A DNA stretch of 18,943 nucleotides from the NCBI GenBank assembly GCA_045127535.1, contig JBGVQN010000010.1, positions 1 to 18,943 on the forward strand. Reading direction: 5' to 3'. Origin of the DNA: UBA2942 sp045127535. Its GTDB lineage: Bacteria > Bacillota > Clostridia > Lachnospirales > Lachnospiraceae. Positions 1 through 6,791 of the stretch are shown piece after piece; positions within the stretch are counted from its first letter, which is position 1, and each line of letters begins with the position of its first letter. Under the pieces are notes generated by a model. The model ran no database searches, was not told the DNA's origin, and saw nothing but the letters and a program-made list of their open reading frames with translations. The translations under genes were made by a program, and so were the position numbers.

Positions 1-13
1 TGAACAAAATCGC
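1..13 (+). repeat. Left terminal inverted repeat of the IS91-like element
   Basis: TGAACAAAATCGC pairs with the complement of 2405-2417 with one mismatch at base 9. It starts at the window edge, so a longer repeat outside the window is possible. Confidence 0.55.
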
Positions 14-49
14 TGCGCGATGGCCTGCCAAGGCTGTGGCGCAGTTTTT
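13..49 (+). terminator. Left-end hairpin followed by a T-run
   Basis: CTGCGC (13-18) pairs with GCGCAG (39-44), and inside it GCCT (23-26) pairs with AGGC (31-34) around a GCCA loop. The stem is followed at once by TTTTT. This has the form of a rho-independent terminator reading rightwards. It would stop outside transcripts from entering the element's genes, or it may be part of the transposon-end recognition structure. Confidence 0.5.
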
Positions 50-258
50 ATTCTTTATTAAAAAGGCAGTTGATTACTTCCTAAATAGTATTTATTGTTA
101 AGTTACCACACAAAACAAAACACCAAAGAAAGCTCCACTGCCTATGAAAATGATACCATCTTTAGGCTGCTTACACAAGCAGTTTTATTTTGCAAATGCT
201 CCTCCATGATAGGTAGTTACTGTTTCTATTACTACTTTTATTTCATGGAGGTTATTTT

Positions 259-1101
259 ATGTACGAAGATATTTTTGAATTAGTTACTATTGCTGCGCGG
301 AAAAAGAATCTAAAGGAATCCACCGCACGGGCGTATTGTCATGCCCTTAGTCCGTTCCTGTATACCATTGGTAAGCCCTGGCAGGAACTCACAATAGCGG
401 ATGTTGATGATTATCTTACTGCCAAAAGGCTTGCCGGCATTATGCCCGAAACCTACAATCACTACTATGGTGCGTTACGCTTTATGTACAAGCGGGTACT
501 CAAACTCAACTGGGATGAAGATGAAATCCCCAGAATGAAACGTGACCGTTCCCTGCCTACTGTTCTTTCAAGGGCAGAAGTGAATACAATCCTTGATGTT
601 ACCACAAACCTGAAATACAAAGCCATCTTTGCTGTTATGTACTCCGGCGGTCTTCGGGTATCTGAAGCAACCCATTTGCATTATGATGATATATCCCGAA
701 GCAATCACTCCATTCACATCCGCAACACCAAAAACAGGATGGACCGCTACACCATTCTTGCTGACCGGACTCTTGATATTCTTACTGAATACTGGTTCAA
801 ATGCGGAAAGCCCAGAAACATTCTGTTTCCCAGTCAGGTGACCGGAGAATATCTGGATATCTCTGCCGTAAATCAGGTATTAAGAAGAAGTGCCGAACGG
901 GCAGGAATCCCTAAACATGTCACTTCACATGCGTTCAGACACAGCTTTGCAAGTCATCTTCTGGAGGCCGGATGTGACATTAAATACATTCAGGCATTGT
1001 TGGGTCACTTGGATCCTAAGTCTACCGAGATTTATCTTCATGTCAGTAACAAAACTTTGCTTGGTATTAAAAGTCCCTTTGACATACAGGAGGATTCATA
1101 A
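259..1101 (+). CDS. Tyrosine recombinase / phage-type integrase (IS91-associated)
   Basis: A 280-aa tyrosine recombinase, close to the length of XerC/XerD. The N-terminal core-binding SAM-like domain covers about residues 5-85 and the catalytic domain about 100-270. All expected catalytic residues are visible: R133 in GGLRVSEATHL, probable K158, H224 and R227 in SHAFRHSF, H250 in LLGHLD, and the nucleophile Y259 in STEIYLHVS. The start is set by GGAGG at 248-252, seven bases before ATG. The stop overlaps the transposase start by one base (TAATG), so the two proteins are translationally coupled and probably act together. In this element type the integrase is an accessory; a role in resolving transposition intermediates or choosing target sites is inference. 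No truncation is visible. Confidence 0.9.
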   Translation: MYEDIFELVTIAARKKNLKESTARAYCHALSPFLYTIGKPWQELTIADVDDYLTAKRLAGIMPETYNHYYGALRFMYKRVLKLNWDEDEIPRMKRDRSLPTVLSRAEVNTILDVTTNLKYKAIFAVMYSGGLRVSEATHLHYDDISRSNHSIHIRNTKNRMDRYTILADRTLDILTEYWFKCGKPRNILFPSQVTGEYLDISAVNQVLRRSAERAGIPKHVTSHAFRHSFASHLLEAGCDIKYIQALLGHLDPKSTEIYLHVSNKTLLGIKSPFDIQEDS

Positions 1102-2252
1102 TGGAACGTCCTACTGTACAGGATATCTTGCTACGGTTTTATCCGAAATACCTCGATAAATATACTCCTTCACCACAGCAGTCCAAGGTTGCTAACTGTA
1201 TCATTAACTGCAAGACCGGTGCTTATGGTTCCAACGTAAGTATGTGTGAAGACTGTGGACATTTGCAGATTCATTACAATTCCTGCCGCAACAGGTGCTG
1301 TCCCATGTGTCAGGCTTTGCCCAAGGAAAAGTGGATGGATAAAAGGCGGGAAGACGTTCTGGATGCCCCTTACTTCCATGTAGTATTTACGGTACCGCAG
1401 GAACTGAACTCCTTAATCTACAGCAACCAGCAGCTTCTCTATGATGCCATGTACCGCTGCGTCTCGGCAACCATTAACGAGTTAACTGAGGATACGAAGC
1501 ATCTTGGTGCAAGGGTCGGATATATTTGTGTTTTACATACCTGGGGTTCTGAAATGAACTATCATCCTCATATTCATGTCATTCTTCTTGGTGGCGGTCT
1601 GACAGCAAAAAATCAATGGCGCGATAAGGGTGAAGAATTCTTTCTTCCGGTTAAGGTAATGTCAAAGCTGTTCCGTGGTAAATACATGGATGAACTTAAA
1701 TCTCTGTATGAAGCGAAAAAGCTTCAGTTTCATGGGAGTAGTGAAAAGTACCGTAACCGTTATACTTTCAAAGAACTCCTAAACCTTTGTTATGGCAAAG
1801 ACTGGGTTCCCCACTGCAAGAAAACCTTTAATGGTGCTCAGTCCGTTATTAACTACCTTGGGAAATACACCCACAGGATTGCCATCAGTAACCACCGTAT
1901 TATCCGTATGGATGAGGATACAGTTACTTACTATGTAAAAGATTACCGGGAAGAAGGTAAGTGGAAAGAATTTACCATTTCCGGCATTGAGTTTATCCGT
2001 CGGTTCCTTATGCATGTGCCACCCAAGCGCTTTGTCAGAATCAGACATTATGGCCTGTTGTGTACCAGAAGCAAAACCAGATATATGACGTTATGCAGAA
2101 ATCTCCTTGGCTGTAAACAGTATCTTTCAAGGCTTAAAAGTATGGAAACACCACAGATGCTTGAAACCCTCTACGGCATTAAGGTTACTGTCTGTAAGTG
2201 TTGTGGTGGTCACCTTGGAAAGCCTAGGCAGCGGATACCTTTACGGATTTAA
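1101..2252 (+). CDS. IS91-family HUH (Y2) transposase
   Basis: A 383-aa single-strand transposase. The N-terminal zinc-binding domain shows C49-x2-C52 and C62 followed by C67-x2-C70 (CRNRCCPMCQ). The HUH metal site is HPHIH at residues 155-159. The two catalytic tyrosines expected of IS91 transposases are Y252 and Y256 in NYLGKYTHR, followed by the family's RxAIS segment. A further CxxC (CKCCGG, 365-370) lies near the C-terminus. The protein nicks and transfers one DNA strand at the element's origin end. It starts within the recombinase stop codon, behind AGGAGG at 1088-1093. Length and motif order match a full-length family member. Functional assignment is strong; activity is not shown by sequence. 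Confidence 0.92.
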   Translation: MERPTVQDILLRFYPKYLDKYTPSPQQSKVANCIINCKTGAYGSNVSMCEDCGHLQIHYNSCRNRCCPMCQALPKEKWMDKRREDVLDAPYFHVVFTVPQELNSLIYSNQQLLYDAMYRCVSATINELTEDTKHLGARVGYICVLHTWGSEMNYHPHIHVILLGGGLTAKNQWRDKGEEFFLPVKVMSKLFRGKYMDELKSLYEAKKLQFHGSSEKYRNRYTFKELLNLCYGKDWVPHCKKTFNGAQSVINYLGKYTHRIAISNHRIIRMDEDTVTYYVKDYREEGKWKEFTISGIEFIRRFLMHVPPKRFVRIRHYGLLCTRSKTRYMTLCRNLLGCKQYLSRLKSMETPQMLETLYGIKVTVCKCCGGHLGKPRQRIPLRI

Positions 2253-2404
2253 AGTTTGGAATTTATATTTCTTCAAAAGCCTCAGCAATGAGGTCTATTT
2301 GTCGTGCTTGGATTTTGAAATGAGTCTCTCAGCTGTAATGACATAACCTTTACTTTTCGGCAAAGTGGAATAATTGAAAATCCATACATACTGGCTCCGG
2401 TGAC

Positions 2405-2417
2405 GCGACTTTGTTCA
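2405..2417 (+). repeat. Right terminal inverted repeat of the IS91-like element
   Basis: The complement reads TGAACAAAGTCGC, matching the left end at 12 of 13 bases. It ends in GTTCA, in keeping with the GTTC/GAAC preference of IS91-family ends. The 150 bases between the transposase stop and this repeat would hold the origin end; a small CCTCA-GCAA-TGAGG hairpin sits at 2280-2293. Confidence 0.55.
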
Positions 2418-2526
2418 CTATAGAAAAATCGAAATTGATGTAAACGATAGGGCAGTTTATCAAATGTTGTAAGCTGCTTTATCGTTTACACCAACTTCGA
2501 TTGGTTTCTAATCAAGTTTCTATAGT
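2417..2526. repeat. 110-bp imperfect palindrome abutting the IS right end
   Basis: ACTATAGAAA (2417-2426) is a perfect inverted match to TTTCTATAGT (2517-2526). Inside, a further arm at about 2427-2455 pairs almost perfectly with 2474-2508 (core TGTAAACGATA against TATCGTTTACA). The right arm carries about 14 extra bases containing a second TTTCTA. The loop is about 18 bases. There is no coding potential and no T-run on either side. Its size and form fit a MITE-like element or a structure used as the insertion hotspot, or the true origin end of the IS. The sequence alone does not decide. Confidence 0.6.
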
Positions 2527-2741
2527 CATCTCATTTCACTCTTTCCATAGCTAAAGTATATCACAAAATGTAAAAATTTCTATCCCCTACGCAAAGAACA
2601 TCCGCCATTGCTGCTTGACGCTTGAGACAACTCATGGCTCCTGTGCTTTTTTAAGATCACGATCAAAAAATGCTTGTCAAAACCCGTCATGTGCGTCAAG
2701 ATAGAAGTAAATACGCTATAAAACAGGAAAGGGAAGCACTT
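2527..2741. other. Intergenic leader ahead of the ABC transporter
   Basis: No gene is visible in this A+T-rich stretch. CTTGACGC at 2614-2621 and GCGTCAAG at 2693-2700 are a perfect but widely spaced 8-base inverted repeat. A T6 run at 2647-2652 has no convincing stem before it. A TATAAA box near 2716-2721 has no recognisable -35, so the ABC promoter remains unassigned. The usable ribosome binding site is the AGGAAAGGGA just before 2742. Confidence 0.4.
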
Positions 2742-3464
2742 ATGTTAAAAATCAATCATCTGACCAAACAGTATAAGGGAAGCACCAAGGGTGTGACGGA
2801 CATACAGATCCATGTAGAAAAGGGAGATATCTATGGGTTTATCGGCCACAACGGTGCCGGTAAGACCACCACGTTGAAATGTATTACAGGAATCCATGGG
2901 TTTGACCAGGGAGAGATCTTCATTGACGGTACCGATCTGATGAAGGATCCCTTAAAATGCAAGGCCAGCTTTGCCTATATACCGGATAACCCTGATCTGT
3001 ATGAATATCTTACAGGCATCCAGTATCTGAACTTTATTGCAGATGTATTTGGGGTGCCGACAGACAGACGGGAGGCGTGCATTGCAAAATATGCAGGGGA
3101 ATTTGAGATCACTGCTTCTCTGGGAGATCTGATCTCAAGCTACTCTCATGGAATGAAGCAAAAGCTTGCCATTATCTCAGCCCTTGTCCATGAACCCAAG
3201 CTCCTGATCTTGGACGAGCCATTTGTAGGACTGGATCCCAAGGCAGCTTTGGTGCTGAAAAAGATCATGGGGGAGATCTGTGAACATGGAGGGGCCATCT
3301 TCTTTTCCACCCATGTACTGGATGTGGCAGAAAAGCTTTGCAACAAGGTGGCCATGATCAAGGACGGAAAGCTGGTTGCCAGTGGAAAGATGATCGACCT
3401 TGTAAAGGATGGGGAGTCTTTAGAGGATATTTTCATGGAGGTGCTGGATGATAGAGCAAATTAG
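2742..3464 (+). CDS. ABC transporter ATP-binding protein
   Basis: A 240-aa ABC ATPase, the usual size for a stand-alone nucleotide-binding subunit of an ABC-2-type exporter. Walker A is GHNGAGKTT (residues 35-43), the signature is YSHGMKQ (about 134-140), Walker B with the catalytic glutamate is LLILDEP (154-160), and the switch histidine is in STHVL (H191). An in-frame ATG 72 bases upstream exists. The start at 2742 is preferred because it follows AGGAAAGGGA and gives the family's normal N-terminus (MLKINHLTKQY). The 3' end overlaps the permease gene by 17 bases, so both form one operon and one complex at the membrane. The substrate cannot be read from sequence; exporters of this type handle peptides, lipids or drugs. 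Confidence 0.92.
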   Translation: MLKINHLTKQYKGSTKGVTDIQIHVEKGDIYGFIGHNGAGKTTTLKCITGIHGFDQGEIFIDGTDLMKDPLKCKASFAYIPDNPDLYEYLTGIQYLNFIADVFGVPTDRREACIAKYAGEFEITASLGDLISSYSHGMKQKLAIISALVHEPKLLILDEPFVGLDPKAALVLKKIMGEICEHGGAIFFSTHVLDVAEKLCNKVAMIKDGKLVASGKMIDLVKDGESLEDIFMEVLDDRAN

Positions 3465-5031
3465 GATCTTGTGCAAAATGGAGCTGTGCAATCTCTATGG
3501 ATGGAATGTATTGCGCCATACCAGAGATCAGAGCGTCCGGAAGAAAAAACTTGCGCTGGCAGGCGTCATGGGAGTGCTGCTGGTGATGGTCATGTGTTAT
3601 ATGGGAGCCATGAGCTATGGACTGATCATGATCGGAGCGGCAGAGATCGTACCTGCATATCTGAATGTATTTGCCAGCCTGCTTGTATTGATGCTTGGTA
3701 TATTCAAGGCAGGCGGTGTGATTTTCAGGCGTAAGGGGTATGACATCATTGCCTCCCTGCCCCTGTCAGACAAAGCAGTGGTGGTGAGCCGGTTTATCAG
3801 GCTGTATGTGGAAGGGCTGATGGCAGCAGCTCTTGTGATGGTGCCGGGGTTACTGGTGTATGGCGTGATGATGCGTCCGGGAATAGGGTATTACCTCCTT
3901 GGAGTATTAGGGGTACTTGGGACTCCTCTGGTGCCGGTGGCAGCTGCAGCAGGGATCGGCGGACTGATCACTGGTATTGCGTCCCGCATGAAGCATAAGG
4001 CTTTGGTGGAAGCAGGGTTGTGCATGCTGCTGGTGACAGGTATTTTTGCAGCCAGCGCGCTGTTATCAGACAGTACAGGAGAGGTATCCCTGGAAATGCT
4101 GCAGAACCTGGAGGCAATGGTTTCTGCTGCACTTGGAAAGGCATATCCTCTTGCCATCCTGATGGGCAATGGTATGGTGCATGGAGATGCAGCAGCAAGT
4201 CTGCTGTTTGTACTCCTGTCTCTTGCTGTGTTTGCAGCAGTCATTGGGATCATAGCAGTACAGTTTCATAGTATCTGCCGCATGCTTTACAGCACCTCTG
4301 CCAGACATGATTATCAGATGGAGCAGCTGCAGAAGCAGTCTGTGATGAAAGCGTTGGTAGTGCGGGAGGCCAGACGATATTTTTCCTCAGGGGTGTATGT
4401 AACCAATACCATCATCGGGCCTGTGCTGGGGACTGTATTTTGTGTGGCGCTGCCCTTTCTGGAGGTGGAGTCCATCATAGGAGTGCTGCCCATAGAGATC
4501 TCTGTAAACAGGGTACTGCCCTTTGTGATCGCAGGGATCTTTTGTATCATGAATACCACCAGTACCTCTGTGTCCATGGAGGGAAAGGAATGGTGGATCT
4601 TAAAGAGCCTGCCCCTTACGGTAAAAAACATACTGGATGGAAAGATTCTGTGGAACCTGTGTTTGTGGGCGCCCTTTTATATGGTGTCTGAAGCAGTGGT
4701 GCTTGTAACGCAGGATCTGAGCCTGGCAGAGGGGCTTTGGATGGTTTTGGTTCCGGCGCTGTTGATCCTTTTTTCCTGCGTGTGGGGGATCACTATGAAT
4801 TTGAAATTCCCAAAGATGCAGTGGGAAAGTGAGACTGAGGTGGTAAAGCAGAGCATGTCCTCTTTGCTTGGAGGAATGGGGGGATTCTTTGTGGCAATGA
4901 TCAGTGCATGTGTGGTGCTTTTGGTACCGGTGGATCCCAATGTGATTTGTCTGGGGATCTGCATGCTGCTGGCTGTGGCAACCGGATTCCTGTATGTGAG
5001 CAATCACAGGGTGGACTGCCAGAGCATATAA
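3448..5031 (+). CDS. ABC transporter permease, large hydrophobic subunit
   Basis: A 527-aa integral membrane protein with roughly ten to twelve hydrophobic segments. Examples lie around residues 38-58, 115-137, 148-180, 187-203, 243-265, 400-450 and 475-520. A cytoplasmic-looking charged stretch lies around 285-310. It overlaps the ATPase gene and is presumably its transport partner, two copies per complex or one doubled unit. The first 30 residues are hydrophilic with a basic RHTRDQSVRKKK segment, typical of the cytosolic start of large ABC-2-like permeases. No signal peptide or extracellular protease-like domain is seen. No named family is recognised with confidence, and the cargo is unknown. 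The stop codon lies only five bases before the -35 of the luxS promoter. Confidence 0.8.
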   Translation: MIEQIRILCKMELCNLYGWNVLRHTRDQSVRKKKLALAGVMGVLLVMVMCYMGAMSYGLIMIGAAEIVPAYLNVFASLLVLMLGIFKAGGVIFRRKGYDIIASLPLSDKAVVVSRFIRLYVEGLMAAALVMVPGLLVYGVMMRPGIGYYLLGVLGVLGTPLVPVAAAAGIGGLITGIASRMKHKALVEAGLCMLLVTGIFAASALLSDSTGEVSLEMLQNLEAMVSAALGKAYPLAILMGNGMVHGDAAASLLFVLLSLAVFAAVIGIIAVQFHSICRMLYSTSARHDYQMEQLQKQSVMKALVVREARRYFSSGVYVTNTIIGPVLGTVFCVALPFLEVESIIGVLPIEISVNRVLPFVIAGIFCIMNTTSTSVSMEGKEWWILKSLPLTVKNILDGKILWNLCLWAPFYMVSEAVVLVTQDLSLAEGLWMVLVPALLILFSCVWGITMNLKFPKMQWESETEVVKQSMSSLLGGMGGFFVAMISACVVLLVPVDPNVICLGICMLLAVATGFLYVSNHRVDCQSI

Positions 5032-5035
5032 AGGA

Positions 5036-5063
5036 TTGCAAAGTCCAAAGCCTATGCTATAAT
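5036..5063 (+). promoter_or_regulatory. luxS promoter with extended -10
   Basis: TTGCAA (5036-5041), a 16-base spacer, then TATAAT (5058-5063) preceded by TG (5055-5056), which is a consensus extended -10. It lies between the permease stop and luxS, so luxS can be transcribed alone. The expected transcript start is near 5070, with a leader of about 33 bases. No riboswitch fits in that length. Confidence 0.75.
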
Positions 5064-5102
5064 AATCACATCAAAATCACTTTAGAATGATGAGGAATGA
5101 CT

Positions 5103-5564
5103 ATGAAAACAATTGCAAGCTTTACTGTAGATCACGATAAGTTGGAAAAAGGCATGTACGTATCCCGCATTGACGGAGATGTGGTAAGCTACGACATCCG
5201 TATGAAGAAGCCAAATCAGGGAGATTATGTATCCAGTCCGGCGCTGCATACCTTTGAGCATCTGTTTGCGACTTATGCCAGAAACAGTGTGTGGACAGAC
5301 AGTGTGATCTATGTAGGCCCTATGGGATGCCGCACCGGTTTTTATCTGCTGTTAAGAGACAGTGTAAGCAGAGCAGATGCACTGAAGCTGGTGCAGGAGT
5401 CCTTTGACTTTATCCGCACATTTGAGGGAGAGATTCCGGGAAGCAAGCAGAAGGAGTGCGGCAATTATTTAGAGCATGACCTGCCGGGCGCCAAGGCCAT
5501 TGCAGAGGACATGCTGCAGGTACTGGCGCACTGGGATGGGGACAAGATGAACTATACTGCATAA
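5103..5564 (+). CDS. luxS: S-ribosylhomocysteine lyase LuxS
   Basis: LuxS cleaves S-ribosylhomocysteine to homocysteine and DPD, the autoinducer-2 precursor, and so closes the activated methyl cycle in the cytoplasm. The protein is 153 aa, normal for the family. The metal site is visible as H49 and H53 in ALHTFEHLFATYARNS with the third ligand C119 in ECGNYLEHD. The general base E52 and the catalytic C76 in GPMGCRTGFYLL are also present. Two ATGs lie close together. The second (5103) is chosen because GAGG at 5092-5095 sits seven bases before it but only one base before the first, and MKTIASFTVDH matches typical LuxS starts. No mtnN/pfs or methionine genes are adjacent, so the gene is isolated from its pathway here. 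It is convergent with an Rrf2 regulator. Confidence 0.97.
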   Translation: MKTIASFTVDHDKLEKGMYVSRIDGDVVSYDIRMKKPNQGDYVSSPALHTFEHLFATYARNSVWTDSVIYVGPMGCRTGFYLLLRDSVSRADALKLVQESFDFIRTFEGEIPGSKQKECGNYLEHDLPGAKAIAEDMLQVLAHWDGDKMNYTA

Positions 5565-5577
5565 CAGCAGACAGCGT

Positions 5578-6015
5578 CTATATCATATAGTTGTTGCTGT
5601 ACCGCTCCCGTTCCTGGTCTAAAATGTCCTGCAGGGTAATACTGTCTAAGTATTCCTGGATCACCTGGTTCAGCCCCTGCCATACAGGCAAAGTGGCGCA
5701 CTCATTGCACCGCTCACACTGGATGGGATCGTGGTCTAAGCAGGCTACAGGAGCCAGGCTGCCCTCTGTCAGCCGCAGGATCTCTCCTACGGTATAGGCA
5801 CTGGGGGCCTTGGCCAGCTTATAGCCCCCCTGAAAACCCCGGTTGGTGATCAGCATATTGGATTTATTCAGAACCGGAACAATCTGCTCCAGATACTTTT
5901 TGGAAATATTCTGCCGACTGGCAATGTCTTTTAAAGCAATGTAGCCGTTATTCTCCTGCGCTGCCAGATCTAAGAGCATACGCAGGGCATAACGTCCTTT
6001 TGTGGAAATCTTCAT
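5578..6015 (-). CDS. Rrf2-family transcriptional regulator (IscR/CymR-like)
   Basis: A 145-aa Rrf2 protein. The N-terminal winged helix is at residues 1-60: MKISTKGRYALRMLLDLA, then IASRQNISKKYLEQIV and the wing NRGFQGGYKLA. The C-terminal part carries C92, C100, C103 and C106 (CERCNEC), at about the place where IscR binds its [2Fe-2S] cluster through C92, C98 and C104. This favours Fe-S or redox sensing over the cluster-free CymR type; the ligand is inferred. The start follows GGAGG with six bases between. It is not beside iscS/iscU or cysteine genes in this window, so its targets are unknown. An inverted repeat just upstream suggests autoregulation. It converges on luxS with only 13 bases between the stops. 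Confidence 0.9.
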   Translation of the reverse strand: MKISTKGRYALRMLLDLAAQENNGYIALKDIASRQNISKKYLEQIVPVLNKSNMLITNRGFQGGYKLAKAPSAYTVGEILRLTEGSLAPVACLDHDPIQCERCNECATLPVWQGLNQVIQEYLDSITLQDILDQERERYSNNYMI

Positions 6016-6033
6016 GATAATCCTCCATTTCGA

Positions 6034-6089
6034 AGCAGTTTATGATGCAGCAGTTTGTGCTGAATCAGTATTTTAGTATAAACTGCTGC
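6034..6089 (-). promoter_or_regulatory. Candidate operator of the Rrf2 gene: three copies of an AGCAGTTT half-site
   Basis: GCAGCAGTTT (6047-6056) and AAACTGCTGC (6080-6089) are a perfect 10-base inverted repeat with a 23-base spacer. A third copy, AGCAGTTTA, lies at 6034-6042 nearer the gene. On the minus strand the distal repeat runs into TATACT, a plausible -10, so a bound protein would cover the promoter. Assigning it to the Rrf2 protein itself is inference; the spacing is wider than a classic Rrf2 box. Confidence 0.45.
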
Positions 6090-6248
6090 ACATCAGAGCG
6101 GACTTGTGACGCTTCAATAAACTGGTTGTGTCATATCAAATTGTATATGAAAAACATATCCTAATAATAACATATATTTACTAGGTTTTCAAGGACACAA
6201 AACAAATAAGGTTTTGGGATGTTTCCAGTAAAATGATGTATAAAAAAG
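6090..6248. other. A+T-rich intergenic stretch without visible gene
   Basis: No open frame of note and no clear structured motif. The sequence is rich in TATA-like words (for example TATCAAATTGTATATG near 6134), and none pairs with a convincing -35. It ends in AAAAAA at 6242-6247, which is the U-run of the minus-strand terminator next to it. Confidence 0.4.
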
Positions 6249-6307
6249 CCGTCTGCAGACAGTGATATGTGTCCAGGTTCTGGGTACATATCACTGTCTG
6301 CAGACGG
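6242..6307 (-). terminator. Strong rho-independent terminator of the 73-aa gene
   Basis: Bases 6249-6270 and 6286-6307 form a perfect 22-base inverted repeat. The loop contains a further CCAG/CTGG pairing. On the minus strand the stem is followed by TTTTTT (complement of 6242-6247). It lies 20 bases past the stop codon. The stem is much longer than a typical terminator. Confidence 0.85.
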
Positions 6308-6327
6308 TTCAGAATCGTAAGGCCAGA

Positions 6328-6549
6328 TTAGAATAACTTTTTCAGTGCATCTAAAGCGTCAGATGCCTTGTCTAAAGAGATCTTGGATTTTACTGCAACA
6401 ATGATCTGTTCTACAACTTCATCGGGTAAATCTTTACCAACAATCTTTTCAATGACTTTAACAGGCTCTTTGTCGAACTGCTTTAACAAATCTTGGCTGT
6501 TCTGTACCTTATTGATTACTTCTTCAATTTTCTTCTGAATGTCTTCCAT
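6328..6549 (-). CDS. Small conserved-looking protein with leader-peptide-like motif, function unknown
   Basis: A 73-aa protein with no Cys, no membrane segment and about 40% charged residues, predicted to be helical. Residues 25-43 contain an F-x-x-E-P-x-x-x-I-E-x-x-x-G-x-x-L-P-D pattern (F25, E28-P29, G38, L41-P42-D43). This resembles the core of the nitrile-hydratase-type leader peptides (NHLP) used by some RiPP precursors. The C-terminal part (KISLDKASDALDALKKLF) lacks the GG cleavage site and the Cys/Ser/Thr-rich core of a true precursor, and no modifying enzyme is adjacent. The gene has its own extended -10 promoter, a 94-base leader, an AGAGG ribosome binding site and a strong terminator, so it is a genuine and probably well-expressed monocistronic gene. 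The resemblance is my own reading, and homology is untested. Confidence 0.8.
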   Translation of the reverse strand: MEDIQKKIEEVINKVQNSQDLLKQFDKEPVKVIEKIVGKDLPDEVVEQIIVAVKSKISLDKASDALDALKKLF

Positions 6550-6649
6550 AAGCTTGATATCCTCTTTCTACCAGTTGATTGGATTTGATACTGTTTTCAG
6601 TAGCAGGTATTGTACATTCGTTTGTACGACACCGAATCATACTAATTAC

Positions 6650-6677
6650 AGTATAACAGAAAATTGTATAAAATCAA
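6650..6677 (-). promoter_or_regulatory. Promoter of the 73-aa protein gene
   Basis: Read on the minus strand: TTGATT (complement of 6672-6677), a 16-base spacer, then TGTTATACT, an extended -10 (hexamer at 6650-6655). Transcription should begin near 6643. The leader contains GTACAAACGAATGTAC-type dyad symmetry around 6611-6628, a possible operator. Confidence 0.7.
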
Positions 6678-6723
6678 CAAAAAAGTGTGTGAAAGAAAAA
6701 TATAAATAATTATATTAACCATA

Positions 6724-6772
6724 AAACAGCAGCATCAGATACTAGATTTGTGGCATCTGGTATCCGATGCTG
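6724..6772 (-). terminator. Terminator of the PhnW-like gene
   Basis: Bases 6730-6747 and 6755-6772 pair at 16 of 18 positions around a 7-base loop. On the minus strand the stem leads into CTGTTTTATGG, a short U-run. It lies about 20 bases past the stop codon. Confidence 0.7.
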
Positions 6773-6791
6773 TTAAAATAGATGATAACGA

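Larger units (their letters stand above)
1..2417 (+). mobile_element. IS91-family insertion sequence with tyrosine recombinase partner
   Basis: The first 2417 bases read as one transposable element. It holds a tyrosine recombinase gene and an IS91-type HUH transposase gene that overlap by one base. The first 13 bases and bases 2405-2417 are inverted repeats matching at 12 of 13 positions (TGAACAAAATCGC against TGAACAAAGTCGC on the other strand). IS91-family elements move by rolling-circle-like single-strand transfer and end near GAAC/GTTC; a subset is known to carry an integrase-like gene beside the transposase. Both genes are intact, so the element may be active. The left boundary coincides with the window edge, so the outer flank cannot be checked. 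The exact ends are inferred from the repeats. Confidence 0.75.

Noticed and set aside
95..283. 62-codon frame ahead of the recombinase
   Set aside because: It overlaps the recombinase start, has no ribosome binding site and a composition like noncoding A+T-rich DNA.
3891..5007. Long minus-strand frames opposite the permease gene
   Set aside because: They are shadows of the plus-strand gene: no ribosome binding site and no recognisable domains.
5563..5602. Inverted repeat between luxS and the Rrf2 gene (ACAGCA with TGCTGT, plus CTATA-TCA-TATAG)
   Set aside because: Short arms, long spacer and no U-run; too weak to call a bidirectional terminator, although one is expected between convergent genes.
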